Source: Adiantum capillus-veneris
Taxonomy: Eukaryota > Streptophyta > Polypodiopsida > Polypodiales > Pteridaceae
Direction of reading: 5' to 3'
DNA length: 64,000 nucleotides
NCBI GenBank assembly: GCA_014529385.2
Contig: CM043946.1
Span: 33,312,558-33,376,557, forward strand
Shown: one piece after another, positions 1 through 11,103 of the stretch
Layout of the letters: each line of letters starts with the position of its first letter
Numbering within the stretch: the stretch's first letter is position 1
Made by a program: the position numbers and the translations under genes
Notes under the pieces: generated by a model
Databases searched by the model: none
Told to the model about the DNA's origin: nothing
Seen by the model: the letters and a program-made list of their open reading frames with translations, nothing else

Positions 1-99
1 CTCCCATAGTTCTTGATCCTTGTTATGTGGTTTTAATCCCTTTTGATAATCTAGAAGTCATTTTCTATATCTGTTTGATGGTTTTTTAAGGTTTTTGGT

Positions 100-880
100 A
101 CCAATGCTTTTGGATAGGCTGTTTGTGTTGGTGTTTGCTGTTACAAGGCTGTATGGTCTCTGTCCAAAAATTTAGCAGGGAGACATGGATTGCGATTCAT
201 GTTTTATCATATCTGAACTCCAAAATTGGCTTGGTGATCACGTGCAGTCTAAGGAGTATACCCCACCACTTATGTTTTGGATTTGGAAAATTTTTGTTTA
301 TCAAAGGCCAATTTTTGTGACTGTCTTATAGTTTTTGACTTGCACTTGATATTCTGGAGATTGACTCAGCTTTTTGTGGTTTTTTGCTATGGTCCCATTT
401 GCAAAAATTACCCCAAATACTATCAACTACTCATTGCTTCAATCTCAGCTTCAGATGGCTTAGGGGGTCATGGATCGCGATCCATGTTCCATCACATTTG
501 AACATGAAATTTGGTCAGCTAAATGCTTGTACCCTGTAGAGGTTAGATTTCACTTATTTTTAAATTTGGATTCCAAAAAGTCAAAAAGCCTAAATTTTAT
601 TTATTTACAAGGTTTTTGTGCTTTTTGCCCAATTTCTTGATTTGGATGATCTTTTTATGTGTCACTTTTACACCAAAAGGGTGTATCTAGTGGCTTGGGA
701 CCTCACAGGACCCTTTGGTATTAGTTTGTACCCAAATTTTCTCAGGGGGCCATGGATTGCAATCCATGTTCCTGCACCTTTTGGCTTGAAACTTTCTACA
801 TAGCTCTCCATTGCTTGTCTTTACTCCCTTTTTGCACTTATTTTTGGGTTTGTATCGGCCTTTGAGCTCTGACCATTAAA
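100..880. repeat. Diverged ~283-bp tandem repeat with palindromic core
   Basis: Three related units are marked by a palindrome-centred motif at 184-201, 469-486 and 751-768, spaced 285 and 282 bp. The second (CATGGATCGCGATCCATG) and third (CATGGATTGCAATCCATG) are perfect 18-bp palindromes; the first has two mismatched pairs. Each is preceded by a G-rich run (gggaga, gggggt, gggggc). Flanking sequence is T-rich and only loosely alike between units, so the array is old. No convincing coding frame is present. It could be a satellite remnant or an internal tandem repeat of an unrecognised element. Confidence 0.55.
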
Positions 881-2286
881 TTCTCAAATTTTAGAGTTTA
901 AGGTCTTGCTACCAAAATATGGGTTTGATAGTTTTTTCCCTAATCCTTTTTGATCAATTTGATGGTTGTAAATGTTATCTACCCTACTCCTAAGTACTGA
1001 AATAAATCCTATGACTAAAAACCAACAAATAGTACAAAACTGGAAGAAAAATGGAATATGGAACAATAATTTTAAAAGCATAAAAATTATGCAGAATGAA
1101 ATGCTCTCACACCTCACTCACAACTCCCTCTCAAGAATAGGCCTAGCAAGTCCCCAACTTCTATCTCTACCAAGCACTAAACCCCGTGTCTAGCTATTTG
1201 ACTGTCAAAGTGTAAATGGAATGGTAATCAAAATTAAAGATCTCTAAGTAAAAAAACTACAACTAGGATCGCTATCCTTGGCAACAACACCAATGTTAGT
1301 GGGTCACCGCGATGAACATTTATAGCATAGCTATCTGGCATTAACATAATGGAAATACTTAGGGAAGTGACTCAGATGGGACAAAGAGACTCTTTAGGGT
1401 GTCAACCTCAAGAAGTGAACTTACAGAATGACATCATCTAATACACTAGTAAACCTATCACTCCCAAACTTGGAAAACTAATTGCCTATGTCCTATGTCA
1501 TCGCACTAGGTCGTCACACCATTTTGACACTCAAACAAAGTCCAAATGCTACGAAACTTAAGGAGGAGGTCTAAGACACCTAAGGCACGATCCTACCAAG
1601 TTTGATTGCATTCCAATTAGGTATCAAAATCACAATCCATCATGATCAAGGTCTTGAAGACTACAAAAAAAAACATACCAAAAAGGTCGCCCTATGGCCT
1701 CTCCTATGTTTGAAACGTCAAAAAACAACCATTAATGCACTCAATACAGCCAATTTAACTCGCTAACACATTATTGCAAACCACTACAAAATTGACATTG
1801 ATTACACGAAAATGAAAGAGTAGTTAGTAGACAAGGAACACGTTGCAAGTTTTGAAATCAAAATATGATTACTAGAGCTCAATATATGATGATTACAAAG
1901 CACGTGAGAGTAGCCATTCTTAGTCGTACACTCAAACTCAAACCTTCAATAATGAAAATAGCACCTTTTCCCACTTATAAGATGAGCTTTATACCTAGGG
2001 CTTCTTGGCCAATGGCTGGTTTACAAGGCTCAAATCCAATTACAGACTTGACAACTTAGATTTTTTGCATAGACAGACTCATCAAATATCTGCTTAAGAT
2101 CAAAGGCTCTCTCATAATTACAAGGCTTTCTGAAAAAATAATGAAGGATATCCAAACTTTTAGATCTCATGAAGAAGGGGTTGACTAGGAGGACGCCCGT
2201 CTAGTTTGATTGCCAACACCTTTCATGTTTTTGAGAGGGTTGCGTTTAAATCCCTAGGGTTAATAGTATTTTTCTTCCCCCTCCAT
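881..2286. other. AT-rich interval without a recognisable gene; one primer-site-like motif
   Basis: Only short, unsupported frames occur here. At 1278-1293 the minus strand reads TTGGTGTTGTTGCCAA, which resembles the TTGGCGCCGTTGCCGG primer-binding site of many plant Ty3/gypsy elements. This may mark the edge of a decayed LTR retrotransposon, but I could not pair any LTR with it. Confidence 0.3.
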
Positions 2287-2870
2287 TGCTCGGGAAAATT
2301 CTATTAAGAAAATCCAGAAAGTCTTGACTGAGTATAAAAGACTAGGTAAAGAGATTAGAGCTCATAAAAGAGTGATGATATTTGGGAAAATTTCATTTGA
2401 AGAATCTCTTTCCGAATCTTACCCTTCTCCCCATGAGATTTTGCAACTCAAAGACTCCTTAAGGCAGGAAGAGCTTCTTGAGGCTAATAGTGCCCTTGTC
2501 TACACCAAAGAGTTTTGGGTTGGGAAGATAGACAGACCTACTAAAAACATGTTTGATCTTCTTTAAAAAAAGAAAGCTAAAGAGTTTGTGCCAATGCTTA
2601 AATTTAAAAATGGTGCATTATGAACCTTTTCATTGCCCATGAGTTCTTTACCAATATATTCTCTAGTGAACCGAAAATAGATAAGGTTATACAAAATTAT
2701 GGGGCTTTAATTGGCCCCCAGGTCAGAAAGAAGATTGTAGCTCCAAACATTGCTAAGATTCTTGACCTACCTATCTCTAAGGTTGAACTCATGAAAACTA
2801 TTGGTAATCTCAAAGCTGGAAAATCTCCATGCATTGATTGAATACCTAATGAGTTCTAACACATTTCTAG
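2287..2870 (+). pseudogene. LINE ORF2 fragment (endonuclease-RT linker and start of RT)
   Basis: The reading frame from about 2290 to 2610 encodes a basic and acidic linker ending in a W-x9-PTKxxFxLL block typical of plant LINE ORF2. A second frame (2620-2841) continues with AHEFFTNIFSS and then LKAGKSPCID, the conserved start of the LINE reverse transcriptase (usually LKxGKSPGxDGxxxEF). A stop follows immediately, but I-P-N-E-F is still readable after it. There is at least one frameshift and two stops. The finger, palm and YxDD parts are missing, so this is a short decayed fragment. Confidence 0.7.
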
Positions 2871-3258
2871 ACACCATTTTTGACTAGGAGATCACACTTC
2901 CCTTGACACAATAGCTCATTTCTAGACTACCAAATAGATCTCAATACAATACTATCTTACTATGCATATGCCAGTAAGAAGATCCAATCATCAATGAACT
3001 TGGAGCCCATAGTAAGGTTGCATCTAAAGAAGGGAACTCCCAAATGTGTCTGCACCCTCATGTAGACTGATCCCGTGAAGACTCAGATGATTTCTACACA
3101 TCCCCAGAATAGGTGCGAGAGGGATTCATTCGGGTGCTTGCACCTGATAGGGAATACAAGAATAGAAGTTAAATCTTGCAAGGCTAGAAGAAAAGGGGCA
3201 ACTGTAAGGCCAATTTATAGGGCAAAGACCTCAAAACAGAGAAGGATTTGTAAATAGA

Positions 3259-3906
3259 TGCATATGGTGTGATAGTACTGACCATCCAAGGAGGGATTGT
3301 GAAAGTTTCAAAGATGCTTTGATGAAGGAGCTTGTTTCCTTTAAAGATGGCAATATTCACTTTAAGTGAAAAAGATAATCTCTTGGGGACAAACTTTGGA
3401 AAAGGCAGCATGAAGAAGCTAGTTGAGGACATAGATACTAGCCATGCCATCTCAATGGTTGAGGGAGCCATCTATGGGTTGAAGGTGGATCCTATTAATA
3501 AAATAGGAGTCAAGGTTGGAGAAGAAGATTCTAATGGTGTTGGAGAACTATGGCCATGGGTGATAGAATGGGTAAAATGACAAAAGACATTTTGCATGAA
3601 GCTGAAGATTGCATTTGGCAAGAAATTGGTTGGAATGACCTTGTGGAATCTTTGTCAGTGCATGCGTACATTCCCAAAAGTCAAGCCAATGAGGCCGTTG
3701 TCAAAGAGAAATGCAGGAGTGAGAATGGGGATGAAGGGTCTTCAAAAAGGGCCACAAGGAGTGGAGGCAAAAACGACACAGTGCCTCCTAGATCAGCTTC
3801 TCCACAAGAGATACACATACCTAAAGTAAATATGCAAGAAAACTATCAAGAAACGAAGAAGGAAGAAACAAAAGCTAAAGCAAAGGATCCATCCTACAAA
3901 CACTAA
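3259..3906 (+). pseudogene. Gypsy-A gag remnant with CCHC zinc knuckle
   Basis: Codons 3259-3300 spell CIWCDSTDHPRRDC, a C-x2-C-x4-H-x4-C zinc knuckle that binds RNA in retroelement Gag proteins. The frame then shifts through overlapping pieces (3332-3580, then 3550-3906) that form the linker between gag and protease. The last piece is lysine- and glutamate-rich and low in complexity. The upstream capsid-like part is not recognisable. Confidence 0.65.
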
Positions 3907-4108
3907 TTTGATATAGAGGTAGCAACACATCTCAAAAAGGTTTTGGAAGAGAGGATTTTGAACAGTAAGGTGGAGTTTACCTTGGGTGAGGTCCTTGGCA
4001 TAGAGAAGCGGGAGTTCCATGAGGAAACAATGAATATTATCAAGAGAAAGCAGCAGCATCTTACTGAATCTATCCATGTACAGGGTGAAGGAGAGACTTT
4101 AAACGCAC

Positions 4109-4745
4109 ATGGAGTACACATCTATGGCGAGCAAGGTGATGAAATTGTTGTTGAATGCTACAAGTCTAGGGGAGGAGGAGAACAAGATTTCTTCTTGGAT
4201 GATGAAGATGAAGTTGAGACAACACACAAGAGTTATAACTCCAATAGTCATTGTTCAAGAGCAACTACTGACGTTAGTAAAAGTGGGAGACTTAGAAGAT
4301 CCATACAATGCATTGATAGATCACGGGTCAGATATTAACCCCATGTCAAAGAGTTTGTATCAAAAAGGAAAATGGCCAATTGATATAAATCATGGATGGA
4401 TGATTTGTGTAGCAAACAACTCATTAGGAGAGCTGTATGGAGCTTGTCCGAATGTAAGGGTGACTATAGGGAATGTGAAATATGAACAAAATTTCTTTGT
4501 CTAGGAGATGTCTACATATCCTCTTATCCTTGGGCAGCCATACATCACTACTACTTGTATGTAAACAGAGGTGATGGATGATGGATCAACATATGCTAGG
4601 ATAAAGAGCATGGATGGGAGGCGTGCGATCCAATTCCTTATTGTTTGTGTGGACCATGAAAGAAAGCGTGAAAGTCTTAGAGAGAAACCCTTGCCCAAAG
4701 AATTCAAGGACTACAGTGATATGAGGGGTTTTGTCCATGTACCAT
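4109..4745 (+). pseudogene. Gypsy-A aspartic protease remnant
   Basis: The frame at 4109-4504 contains ALIDHGSDINPMS, the retropepsin active-site loop (normally D-T/S/H-G-A/S) followed by a hydrophobic segment. After a stop at 4501-4503 the frame continues with LILGQPYI, which matches the second conserved hydrophobic-hydrophobic-G motif of retropepsins. Retropepsin processes the Gag-Pol polyprotein in particles. Two stops and a frameshift break it. Position between the zinc knuckle and RT is canonical. Confidence 0.7.
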
Positions 4746-5166
4746 TGTAGAGCGGGATTGCAATGGTACAAGAAGAGAAAAGTTCTCCAATGGTTTGATA
4801 GAAGATGAGGAATGCATTGCAGGTGTGTTTGATGAGTGTTCATTTTTGGATACCATGCTAGATTTGAAGTCTTTAGTGGATTGTGATTTGTGTGTTGGAG
4901 CGAGGTTATAAAAGTATGCTCTATAGAAATGCACAAAGTCATTGAGGATTTCCTAACTACTCAAGATGTTGATGTACAATGGAGACCAAGTATTAAGTAT
5001 GTGGAAAATAAATTGAAACTAGTGGCATTACCTCTACCAAAAGACTACACAGATAAAATGGAACAAGCTGCTTTGCAACCTAGTCTTCATGACCCAAGCA
5101 AGATTGGGCACAAATTTACGCAGGATCCTTTGAAGGAGTTAAAGGCTGGTTGCAAGGAGACATTCT

Positions 5167-5946
5167 TTGAAGACATGCTTGCCAAACATGAAAAAATATT
5201 GTTCATTTGAGCTGCATGAGATAGGGTATGTTGATCCTTCCATTGTTTCTATACCTTGGAACTTGAAGCCTATTCCAGTTCCAAATGCTCATTTGCCAAA
5301 ACTCATTATGTTGCTTAATGAAAAGATCAGGATGGGTATTTTGGAGCCTTCTTGTGCCCCATATCCAAATATGTGGTTCACACTTCCGAAGCAATTAGAA
5401 ATGTGGGTACAGGGCCAATTGTAGAGTTTGTAGAGGCATTTGCAAAAAGGGCAATATATTCTATGGGGGATTTTTAAGGAGGGTATGCTCAATTCCAACT
5501 AGCAATGGAAAGTAGGGACTTGAATACCATGAGGAAACCTTTTGTCTTGGTAAGGACGTGCACCTTACCTCGAAGGGAGCAACTAATGCAGTTGTGCATA
5601 TTATGAATGGTATGAACAACGTCTTCTGTGACTTCATACCTCAAACTACAATTCCCTTTCTTGATGATGTGCATATCAAAGGATGTGATGTAAGTAATAT
5701 AGATGTGGCTCTAGACTCAAGGGGGTGCCACAATTATGTGGCAAATCACATCAATGATTGTGATAAGATCTTGTCAAGGCTGGAAAAAGTGAACCTTACC
5801 TTGTCTAGGCAAAAGCCAGTGTTTGGTGTGAATGAAGTTCTTATCGTGGGTCATATGTGCATGCGATATGGTAGAAGATCTTGTCTAGAAAAAAATGATG
5901 TAATTCAAAGAATAAAAGAGACATGTATTAATGTAATTGAGATTTG
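5167..5946 (+). pseudogene. Gypsy-A reverse transcriptase remnant
   Basis: The start of RT is readable at 5220-5400 (LNEKIRMGILEPSCAPY, then a W-F-T-L-P-K block). The central part (5400-5550) is frameshifted but keeps the GPIV and IYSMGD blocks. From 5558 the frame contains the catalytic FLDDVHIKG motif and the downstream KILSRLEKVNLTLS and VGHMC blocks of gypsy RT, ending near the connection domain. The catalytic aspartates are present, but stops and frameshifts make the enzyme non-functional. Confidence 0.85.
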
Positions 5947-6139
5947 AAGGTTCTTGAGTGCATGTGTATTTTATGTTATTTGGATTCCACATTATGCGCA
6001 TGTAGAAAAACCTTTGTATCAACACTTGAGAAAAGAACCATAAATTTCAAAGGGAAGAAATGCATACAATTTCATGAGGAAATTTAAAAATTTGTTTCTT
6101 ATGTCACCAACTTTTAGGAAAGTAAACTAAGAATGTGGA

Positions 6140-7024
6140 AGGCATGTGATTGTGACAGTGGATGCTAGCCCCACAGGAATTGGATGGGCGATTGGTCAAG
6201 ATGATGAAGATGGTAAGCGATATGTAGTGAGATTTGGAGAAAAGGTTGTAAGTGCTCGTAAATGCAATTATCCATAGATGAAAAGGTAATTATGGGGAGT
6301 AGTCACAAATACTAAAATGTGATAAAGAGTATTTCATATGTGCGAATGTAATAGTGGAGACTGATCGTCTACCCCTTTTGGAATGATCACAAGCTGCTCA
6401 ACTCTCAACATTGCTATGTTGAGATGGATTTCCTACATAAAGTCTTTGAATCTAGAATTTAAGCAGATTGCATGTAAATAAAATTCATTTTTAGATATGT
6501 ATTCTTTCTAGAGCAAGGTATGAAAAGAAGAGAAAATGGGTGTCGAAGGTGACGATGTAGGCATGAGGTTTTATAGTAGCTCTCATGCTAGGGGTGATCA
6601 TGTTTGCTTATCAAATGCACTAGAGTCATTTACAAAGGACCTATATCAAGGTGATTGGCTGCTCACTGAATGCTATCTGAGCACTTTGATAAGGCATGAA
6701 GGGTGGACTGATCAAGAGTTCAAAAGAATATGCAAAAAATCCTATGGATATTTTTTGAAAGATAGATATATGGAAACATCCAAAACTTCGTTGAGAGTTG
6801 TGAATGATAAACACACTCAAAATGATCTTATCAAAAAGTTTCATGAGAGTCTTTACGCTCAGCACAGAGGTGTATGGGCCACATTTACTAAAATCAAAGA
6901 GAGGTATTGGTGGAAAGATATGTATAAAGATGTATCTCACTTTGTGGGTAGTAGATTTGGTTACAATGTCATTGGGATTATGGAAAATGAGATACATAGT
7001 ACTTGCACGAGAAAACTTGACTAA
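6140..7024 (+). pseudogene. Gypsy-A RNase H and integrase zinc-binding domain remnants
   Basis: At about 6155 the frame reads VDASPTGIGWAIGQ, the first catalytic block of gypsy RNase H. The rest of the domain is broken by stops to about 6500. The frame 6536-7024 then covers the linker and the H-x-H...C-x2-C-type integrase zinc-binding domain: histidine block near 6860, then a TKIKERYWWKDMYKD block typical of gypsy integrases. The terminal cysteine pair is degraded (VGSRFG where SCxxCQ is expected). Confidence 0.75.
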
Positions 7025-7953
7025 TCACGTTAAAGGTCATGCTCTAAGAACAAAAGCCAGAGAAGGGATATGTAAGTTCCTCTGGATGATGTGATTAGGT
7101 GTTATCGCTTCGTTGGAAAAATAATAGCAGACAGGGGTGAGTTGGATGTCGACAAATCTAGGGAAATTTTCTCTAGGCTAGGCATTAAACTTGCTCTCAC
7201 AACTGCATACAAGCCTTAAGGAAATGGTAAATCAAAATGTGGGCATCCTCCTATCATTAAAGCTGTGGTTAAGGCTTGCAAAGGAAAACTAGGAGAGTGG
7301 CCTAGGCTATTGTCTTATGCTTTATGGGATGATCATACAACTCATAGCAATCTCGTAGCTCAATTATTGGTTATATGCCTTTTCAGTTGATGTATGGTCA
7401 AATACCTGAAATGCCAATTGAGGATGTGATTTCCACATGGAATGTATTACCTTTGGGAAGATGGAACGAATAGGAAAGACCTTCTTGCTTTGCGTATACA
7501 ACAATTAGAAAGAAGGCCTTAGGATATTGAGATTGTATTAGCATGATTAAAAGATGCAAGGTTAATAACAACAGATCTGGTAAGAGGCTCATGCTTCGAT
7601 ATAAAGCTATTGAGGAAGGTGATTGGGTGTTGGTGTATGACAGTAGTCTTGAAAACCAACTTCCAACAATAAAAATCTTTCAAAAGGATCCTTATGTGGT
7701 AAAGCATGTACATGGGAATGTAGCTTATACCTTGCATGAGTTGGATGGGATAGAAATGAAAATTCCCATTGCAGGGAAACGCTCTCTACTAAGTATAGAT
7801 CAGTCGTGGTCAAGAGACATATCAATCATTCTAATTCCTCGAAATTCCTCTCACATGCTAGCGCACCTACCAAATCCCATTCACAGGCAAGCATCGGGTA
7901 GACTATGTGAAACATTTGTGAAAATTAAAGAGGGTACCTCTTACCCAAGGTAG
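7025..7953 (+). pseudogene. Gypsy-A integrase core and C-terminal remnants
   Basis: Across 7020-7330 several frames show the D,D,E core: an ADRGELD block (second Asp) and a GNGKS..GHPP block where the catalytic Glu should lie, followed by ALWDDHTTHS. The frame 7543-7953 contains EGDWVLVYDSS, then a DPYVVKHVHGN..YTLHELDG block, which is the GPY/F-like C-terminal DNA-binding module. Stops occur at several places. The frame ends at 7953, which I take as the end of pol. Confidence 0.75.
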
Positions 7954-7989
7954 GACTATCATACTAGCCATATTTGTACACACAGATAG

Positions 7990-8240
7990 ATGATGGTTGA
8001 TGTGAAAATATCATGTCAAAAGGTCGTGTCCTTGCGCATAATGTGTTTTTATGATTTTGGGTCATGTACTAGAACTTATAGGTTTCCAGATTTTTGTTTG
8101 GTGGCTCTTGCTCTTTTACTTTTTTATTTTTGTTTTTATGAGTATAAGGCTATTTATATACATTCCCTAAGATTGAAAGATTAAGAGGTCAAGGAGGAAG
8201 GTTAAGAGGGGAGCAAGTGAATGATGGATGTCAGCAAACA
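7990..8240 (-). repeat. Gypsy-B 3' LTR (left edge uncertain)
   Basis: On the minus strand the LTR begins TGTTTGCTGACATCC at 8240, directly after a polypurine tract. A TATA-like stretch (about 8145-8165) is shared with the copy at 63285-63310, and the two copies align through the block 'gagtataaggct...acattccctaag'. The distal end of the LTR could not be fixed because the copies diverge towards 8000. Confidence 0.55.
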
Positions 8241-8256
8241 CTCCCTCTTCCTTGGG
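8241..8256 (-). other. Gypsy-B polypurine tract
   Basis: The minus strand reads CCCAAGGAAGAGGGAG immediately before TGTTTGC. The copy at 63386-63401 has the equivalent tract ending in GGGGGGA before TGTCTTC. Plus-strand DNA priming would start here. Confidence 0.6.
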
Positions 8257-8596
8257 TAGATCATACCTTTTGGAATGATGTCGTCACCTTTTGAAACCAA
8301 TTGTTCCAAGTTGTCATGGGTGAAGACTTTGACCAATAGTTGTTGACCACCCTAGGCATTTCATCTAGTTGCAAGGGTGGTAAGGTACTCTCCCATGACT
8401 TTTTTTGCAACGTTGTTGTAGGTGGTGAACTTACAATGGGAGGTGCAAATTATTTCTTGTTTGTATGGATATGTACAATGGTAGGTGGAGGTTGTGTCGA
8501 AGCTTCTATTTTCGTATATGAACTACATGAAGAGCAAGAAGCTTCATTTGTTTTCTCTATTTTGAGGTGAGTGAAACAAGCCTTTCTTGCTTGGGT
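8257..8596 (-). pseudogene. Gypsy-B distal pol tail (part split off by C1)
   Basis: The segment matches 63402-63700 of the second copy, including the shared blocks around 'gcaagggtggtaaggtactctcc' and 'gaaaccaattgttcc'. On the minus strand it reads as a degenerate coding tail ending with a W-N-N-W-F-Q-type block just before the polypurine tract. The function of this tail is unknown. It continues at 12238 beyond the C1 insertion. Confidence 0.5.
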
Positions 8597-8601
8597 ACCC
8601 A

Positions 8602-8791
8602 TGTTGGGATATAGGAGCCTGTGCCTTGCCCGGCCGCCCAGAGTCTGGGCGCCCACTGACTTGTATACCTTATTTATAGCATAAGTGTATAGGGGGCTGC
8701 TCACTCTTTGGAGTCTCCCACCCACATCGTGTGTGTCTCCTTCTCTCTCTCTCTCTCACTCTCTGTCTGTGGTGCTCCCCGATCCCCTTCA
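8602..8791 (+). repeat. C1 5' LTR
   Basis: It starts TGTTGGGATATAGG and ends CCCCTTCA. It contains a TTATTTATAG TATA-like element near 8670 and a (CT)n tract near 8740-8763. It is nearly identical to 12044-12232. Confidence 0.92.
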
Positions 8792-8793
8792 AT

Positions 8794-8805
8794 TGGTATC
8801 AGAGC
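8794..8805 (+). other. C1 primer-binding site (initiator tRNA-Met type)
   Basis: TGGTATCAGAGC lies two bases after the LTR end. This is the standard initiator tRNA-Met complement used by plant Ty1/copia elements. Confidence 0.9.
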
Positions 8806-10174
8806 ATAGGTGCGGAGGGAGCGCGTGTGTGCACAGTCACGACGACAGCGAAGAGCCAGTTTCATTCCCGAAATCGCGTCCGCGCGCGCGTACTTTTAAG
8901 AGTGCAAACAGGGTTTCGACTTTGGCATCGGCAAATTCAGCTTTCCGAGAGCGTTTTCACCATATGTCCTGGCGTTTTACCCCCCTTTCGAAGCCATTCG
9001 AGCCATCAGAAACCTCATTCGAGCTATGGTTGAAGAGCTGCATTTTCAGCCCTCTTTTGGCACTTTATGCTGCGTTTTTGGGCCGAAACGGAGGTTTTTG
9101 GCATAGCTTTCACACCCGGACTCGGATACATGTGATCCAGGAGTCTACCTTGGGGTTTTGGCACGCGCCGGACGCGCTCGTCATATCAGAATTTTAAAAT
9201 TCTGAACGCTGAATTTTCTACAGCAGCAGTTGTTTATTGTGTGTCGAGGATTCCACACATGGTTTGCTCTCAGATGTGAGAGTGATATTTGCTGCAAGTT
9301 TCCTCACAGATGGGAGGATACGATGTATGCCTTATGTGGTTTGATGCTCAGGGAGACTAATGTGATTGCATTTTGAGCTTGGCAATGTATGCCTCGAGCA
9401 TGTTTTTTGGTAGTCACTTGTAGAGCAGATATTTGTGTAGTAGATTTGCAGGTGTTTGCAATGATGTGTGCAAAGTGTGGAGATTGGTGCATGCATTTGG
9501 AGTGCGGTTTGATGCGCTTTGGTTGCTCATGGTTTTGAGCGTGCAGTCAGTTTGGTTACTAGTTTTGTGACCGTTTTACTGACGAAACTCTGGCGAAATT
9601 TTCCCAGGAGTTTTATGCGCATCATTTATGCGATCGAGGTAGAGATTGCGGGTTGCACTCAGCATTTGCGTGCGGTGTTCTCTGCAGGTGGGAGATTTGT
9701 GCGTGTGTATGCATCGATACCGCACAGTGTGGGCTTGGTGATTCGCTCACGGTTTGACAGGCGTACAGGTATCTTGGCACACTCACAGGAGTGAGTATTG
9801 TGATGTATGCTTGTGTGGCTACGAGCTAGGTAGCCGGATTCGAGCACTAATGGCTTGAGGTTTTTCAACAGGTTTCAGCTACAGGTTTACAAGTTTATAG
9901 GCAGGTTTGAGGGCTTATTTGGGTGCTGAATTTTCAGCCATTGTTTCCTCTTTGCAGGTGTCCATGTATGGCTCAGTTGTAGGCTGATTTGGGACACATT
10001 TGTGACTTGTTTATGCAGCTGTTTAAGAGCTGAATTTTGGGGCTGTTTTGGGGCTGATTTGCAGTCATATCTTACAGCCATATTTGCAGACTTTTGTTGA
10101 TGCGATTCGAGCAAGTTTAGAGCTGATTTGGTTGACATTTGCTACTCATTGTTGGTTGCTCTTTTGATAGCATT
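8806..10174 (+). other. C1 untranslated leader (~1.4 kb)
   Basis: Leader between the primer site and gag. It is richer in G, C and T than the surroundings and contains a CGCGCGCGCG run near 8880. Frames such as that at 8685-9197 cross the LTR boundary and are not credible genes. The packaging signal would be expected here. Confidence 0.6.
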
Positions 10175-11026
10175 ATGGCTGATTTTTCATTTGACTTCCA
10201 ACGTTATGGTCTGACACAGTTTGATGGTGTAGATTTTGTTGCTTGGAAGGAACATATGCTTGTTGCATTGGCGGATTTGGGGCAGGATAAACCCTTGCAT
10301 GGTTTATCGGCGAAGCCCAATTCTATGCGTGATGATGATTGGCAGGATCTTGATGAGTTAGCCATGTCTACGATTTGTTTGCATCTGGTTGAGTCTGTTT
10401 ACTGGCAGGTCTCGAGGGAGGCTACAACTCATGCTTTATGGCAGAGTTTACATGCTATGTACACGACATCCATGTCTACAGGGGAGTCTAGTCCCACTTC
10501 TATGTCCATGGGAGAGATTGGTCCCACACGCAAGTCTCGACGGCATAGAGACTTGACATGTTGGCATTGTGGACATAGAGGGCACATTAGGCGTCGATGT
10601 TTCAGGCGTTTGAGACAATGGAGGCGACAGATGAGTGATGCAGATTTGGGCGTGACAAATGCTAGTGAGATCAGTACGGTGGTTACTGAGTATGCTTGTG
10701 ATGGCGATGTCACATTTACATCTAGCTTGTCTTCAGACGATCTTATGTCTACGGATTGCATATCGGATTGCACATTGTCTTCACATTGGCTACTAGATTC
10801 AGATGCTACTTTCCATGTCACGTCGCATCGTGAGTGGTTTAGCACGTTTTCTAGTGGGAGACTTGGTTGTGTGCACATGGCTGATGGTGTTGTGTATGAC
10901 ATTGAGGGTGCAGGAGACGTATGTTTGTCCTTGCCCAGCGGTATGAGATTTACCCTCCGTTACGGGATAGTGGATGTCGGGTATCGCTGCTTGAGCGATC
11001 TTTTGCGTTGCATTTGGGTTCGCTAG
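10175..11026 (+). CDS. C1 Gag with zinc knuckle and protease remnant
   Basis: I start at ATG 10175 (MADFSFDF) rather than the upstream ATG at 10139, because copia Gags begin near this block before the F-x-G-x-x-F-x-x-W segment (FDGVDFVAWKEHM). Residues about 40-110 resemble the copia Gag UBN2-type domain. A zinc knuckle CWHCGHRGHIRRRC (C-x2-C-x4-H-x4-C) follows. Near the end is WLLDSDATFHVTSHREWF, the copia protease active-site region, with DSD in place of the usual DSG; the domain then ends early at a stop. The frame is open, so Gag could still assemble particles and bind RNA, but the protease is probably dead. Confidence 0.85.
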   Translation: MADFSFDFQRYGLTQFDGVDFVAWKEHMLVALADLGQDKPLHGLSAKPNSMRDDDWQDLDELAMSTICLHLVESVYWQVSREATTHALWQSLHAMYTTSMSTGESSPTSMSMGEIGPTRKSRRHRDLTCWHCGHRGHIRRRCFRRLRQWRRQMSDADLGVTNASEISTVVTEYACDGDVTFTSSLSSDDLMSTDCISDCTLSSHWLLDSDATFHVTSHREWFSTFSSGRLGCVHMADGVVYDIEGAGDVCLSLPSGMRFTLRYGIVDVGYRCLSDLLRCIWVR

Positions 11027-11103
11027 TGATTGCGAGAGGTGCTAGAGTTAGCACCTGGTACCCATTGCACGTAGTACTGGTGCGAGATGGTTGAGTCTCA
11101 ATC

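Larger units (their letters stand above)
3050..7953 (+). mobile_element. Gypsy-A: decayed Ty3/gypsy element, gag-AP-RT-RH-IN order
   Basis: Plus-strand fragments occur in the canonical Ty3/gypsy order: gag zinc knuckle (3259-3300), aspartic protease (about 4300-4560), reverse transcriptase (5167-5946), RNase H (from about 6148), integrase zinc-binding domain (6800-6990), integrase core (about 7020-7330) and integrase C-terminal GPY-like module (7543-7953). Many frameshifts and stops break every domain, so it is an old copy. LTRs were not recognised at either side. The right end abuts the Gypsy-B LTR region; the left edge is set only by the first gag-like sequence. Confidence 0.8.

Noticed and set aside
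1278-1293. A full LTR element around the primer-site-like motif
   Set aside because: No LTR pair, polypurine tract or coding sequence could be matched to it.
8794-8805. Possible tRNA fragments at TGGTATCAGAGC sites (also 25659)
   Set aside because: These are retroelement primer-binding sites beside LTR ends; no cloverleaf can be formed around them.
8685-9197. 170-codon frame starting in the C1 5' LTR
   Set aside because: It crosses the LTR-leader boundary, has low-complexity Ser/Leu sequence and no domain.
10429-10902. 157-codon minus-strand frame opposite C1 gag
   Set aside because: Antisense of the zinc knuckle and protease region, which read correctly on the plus strand.
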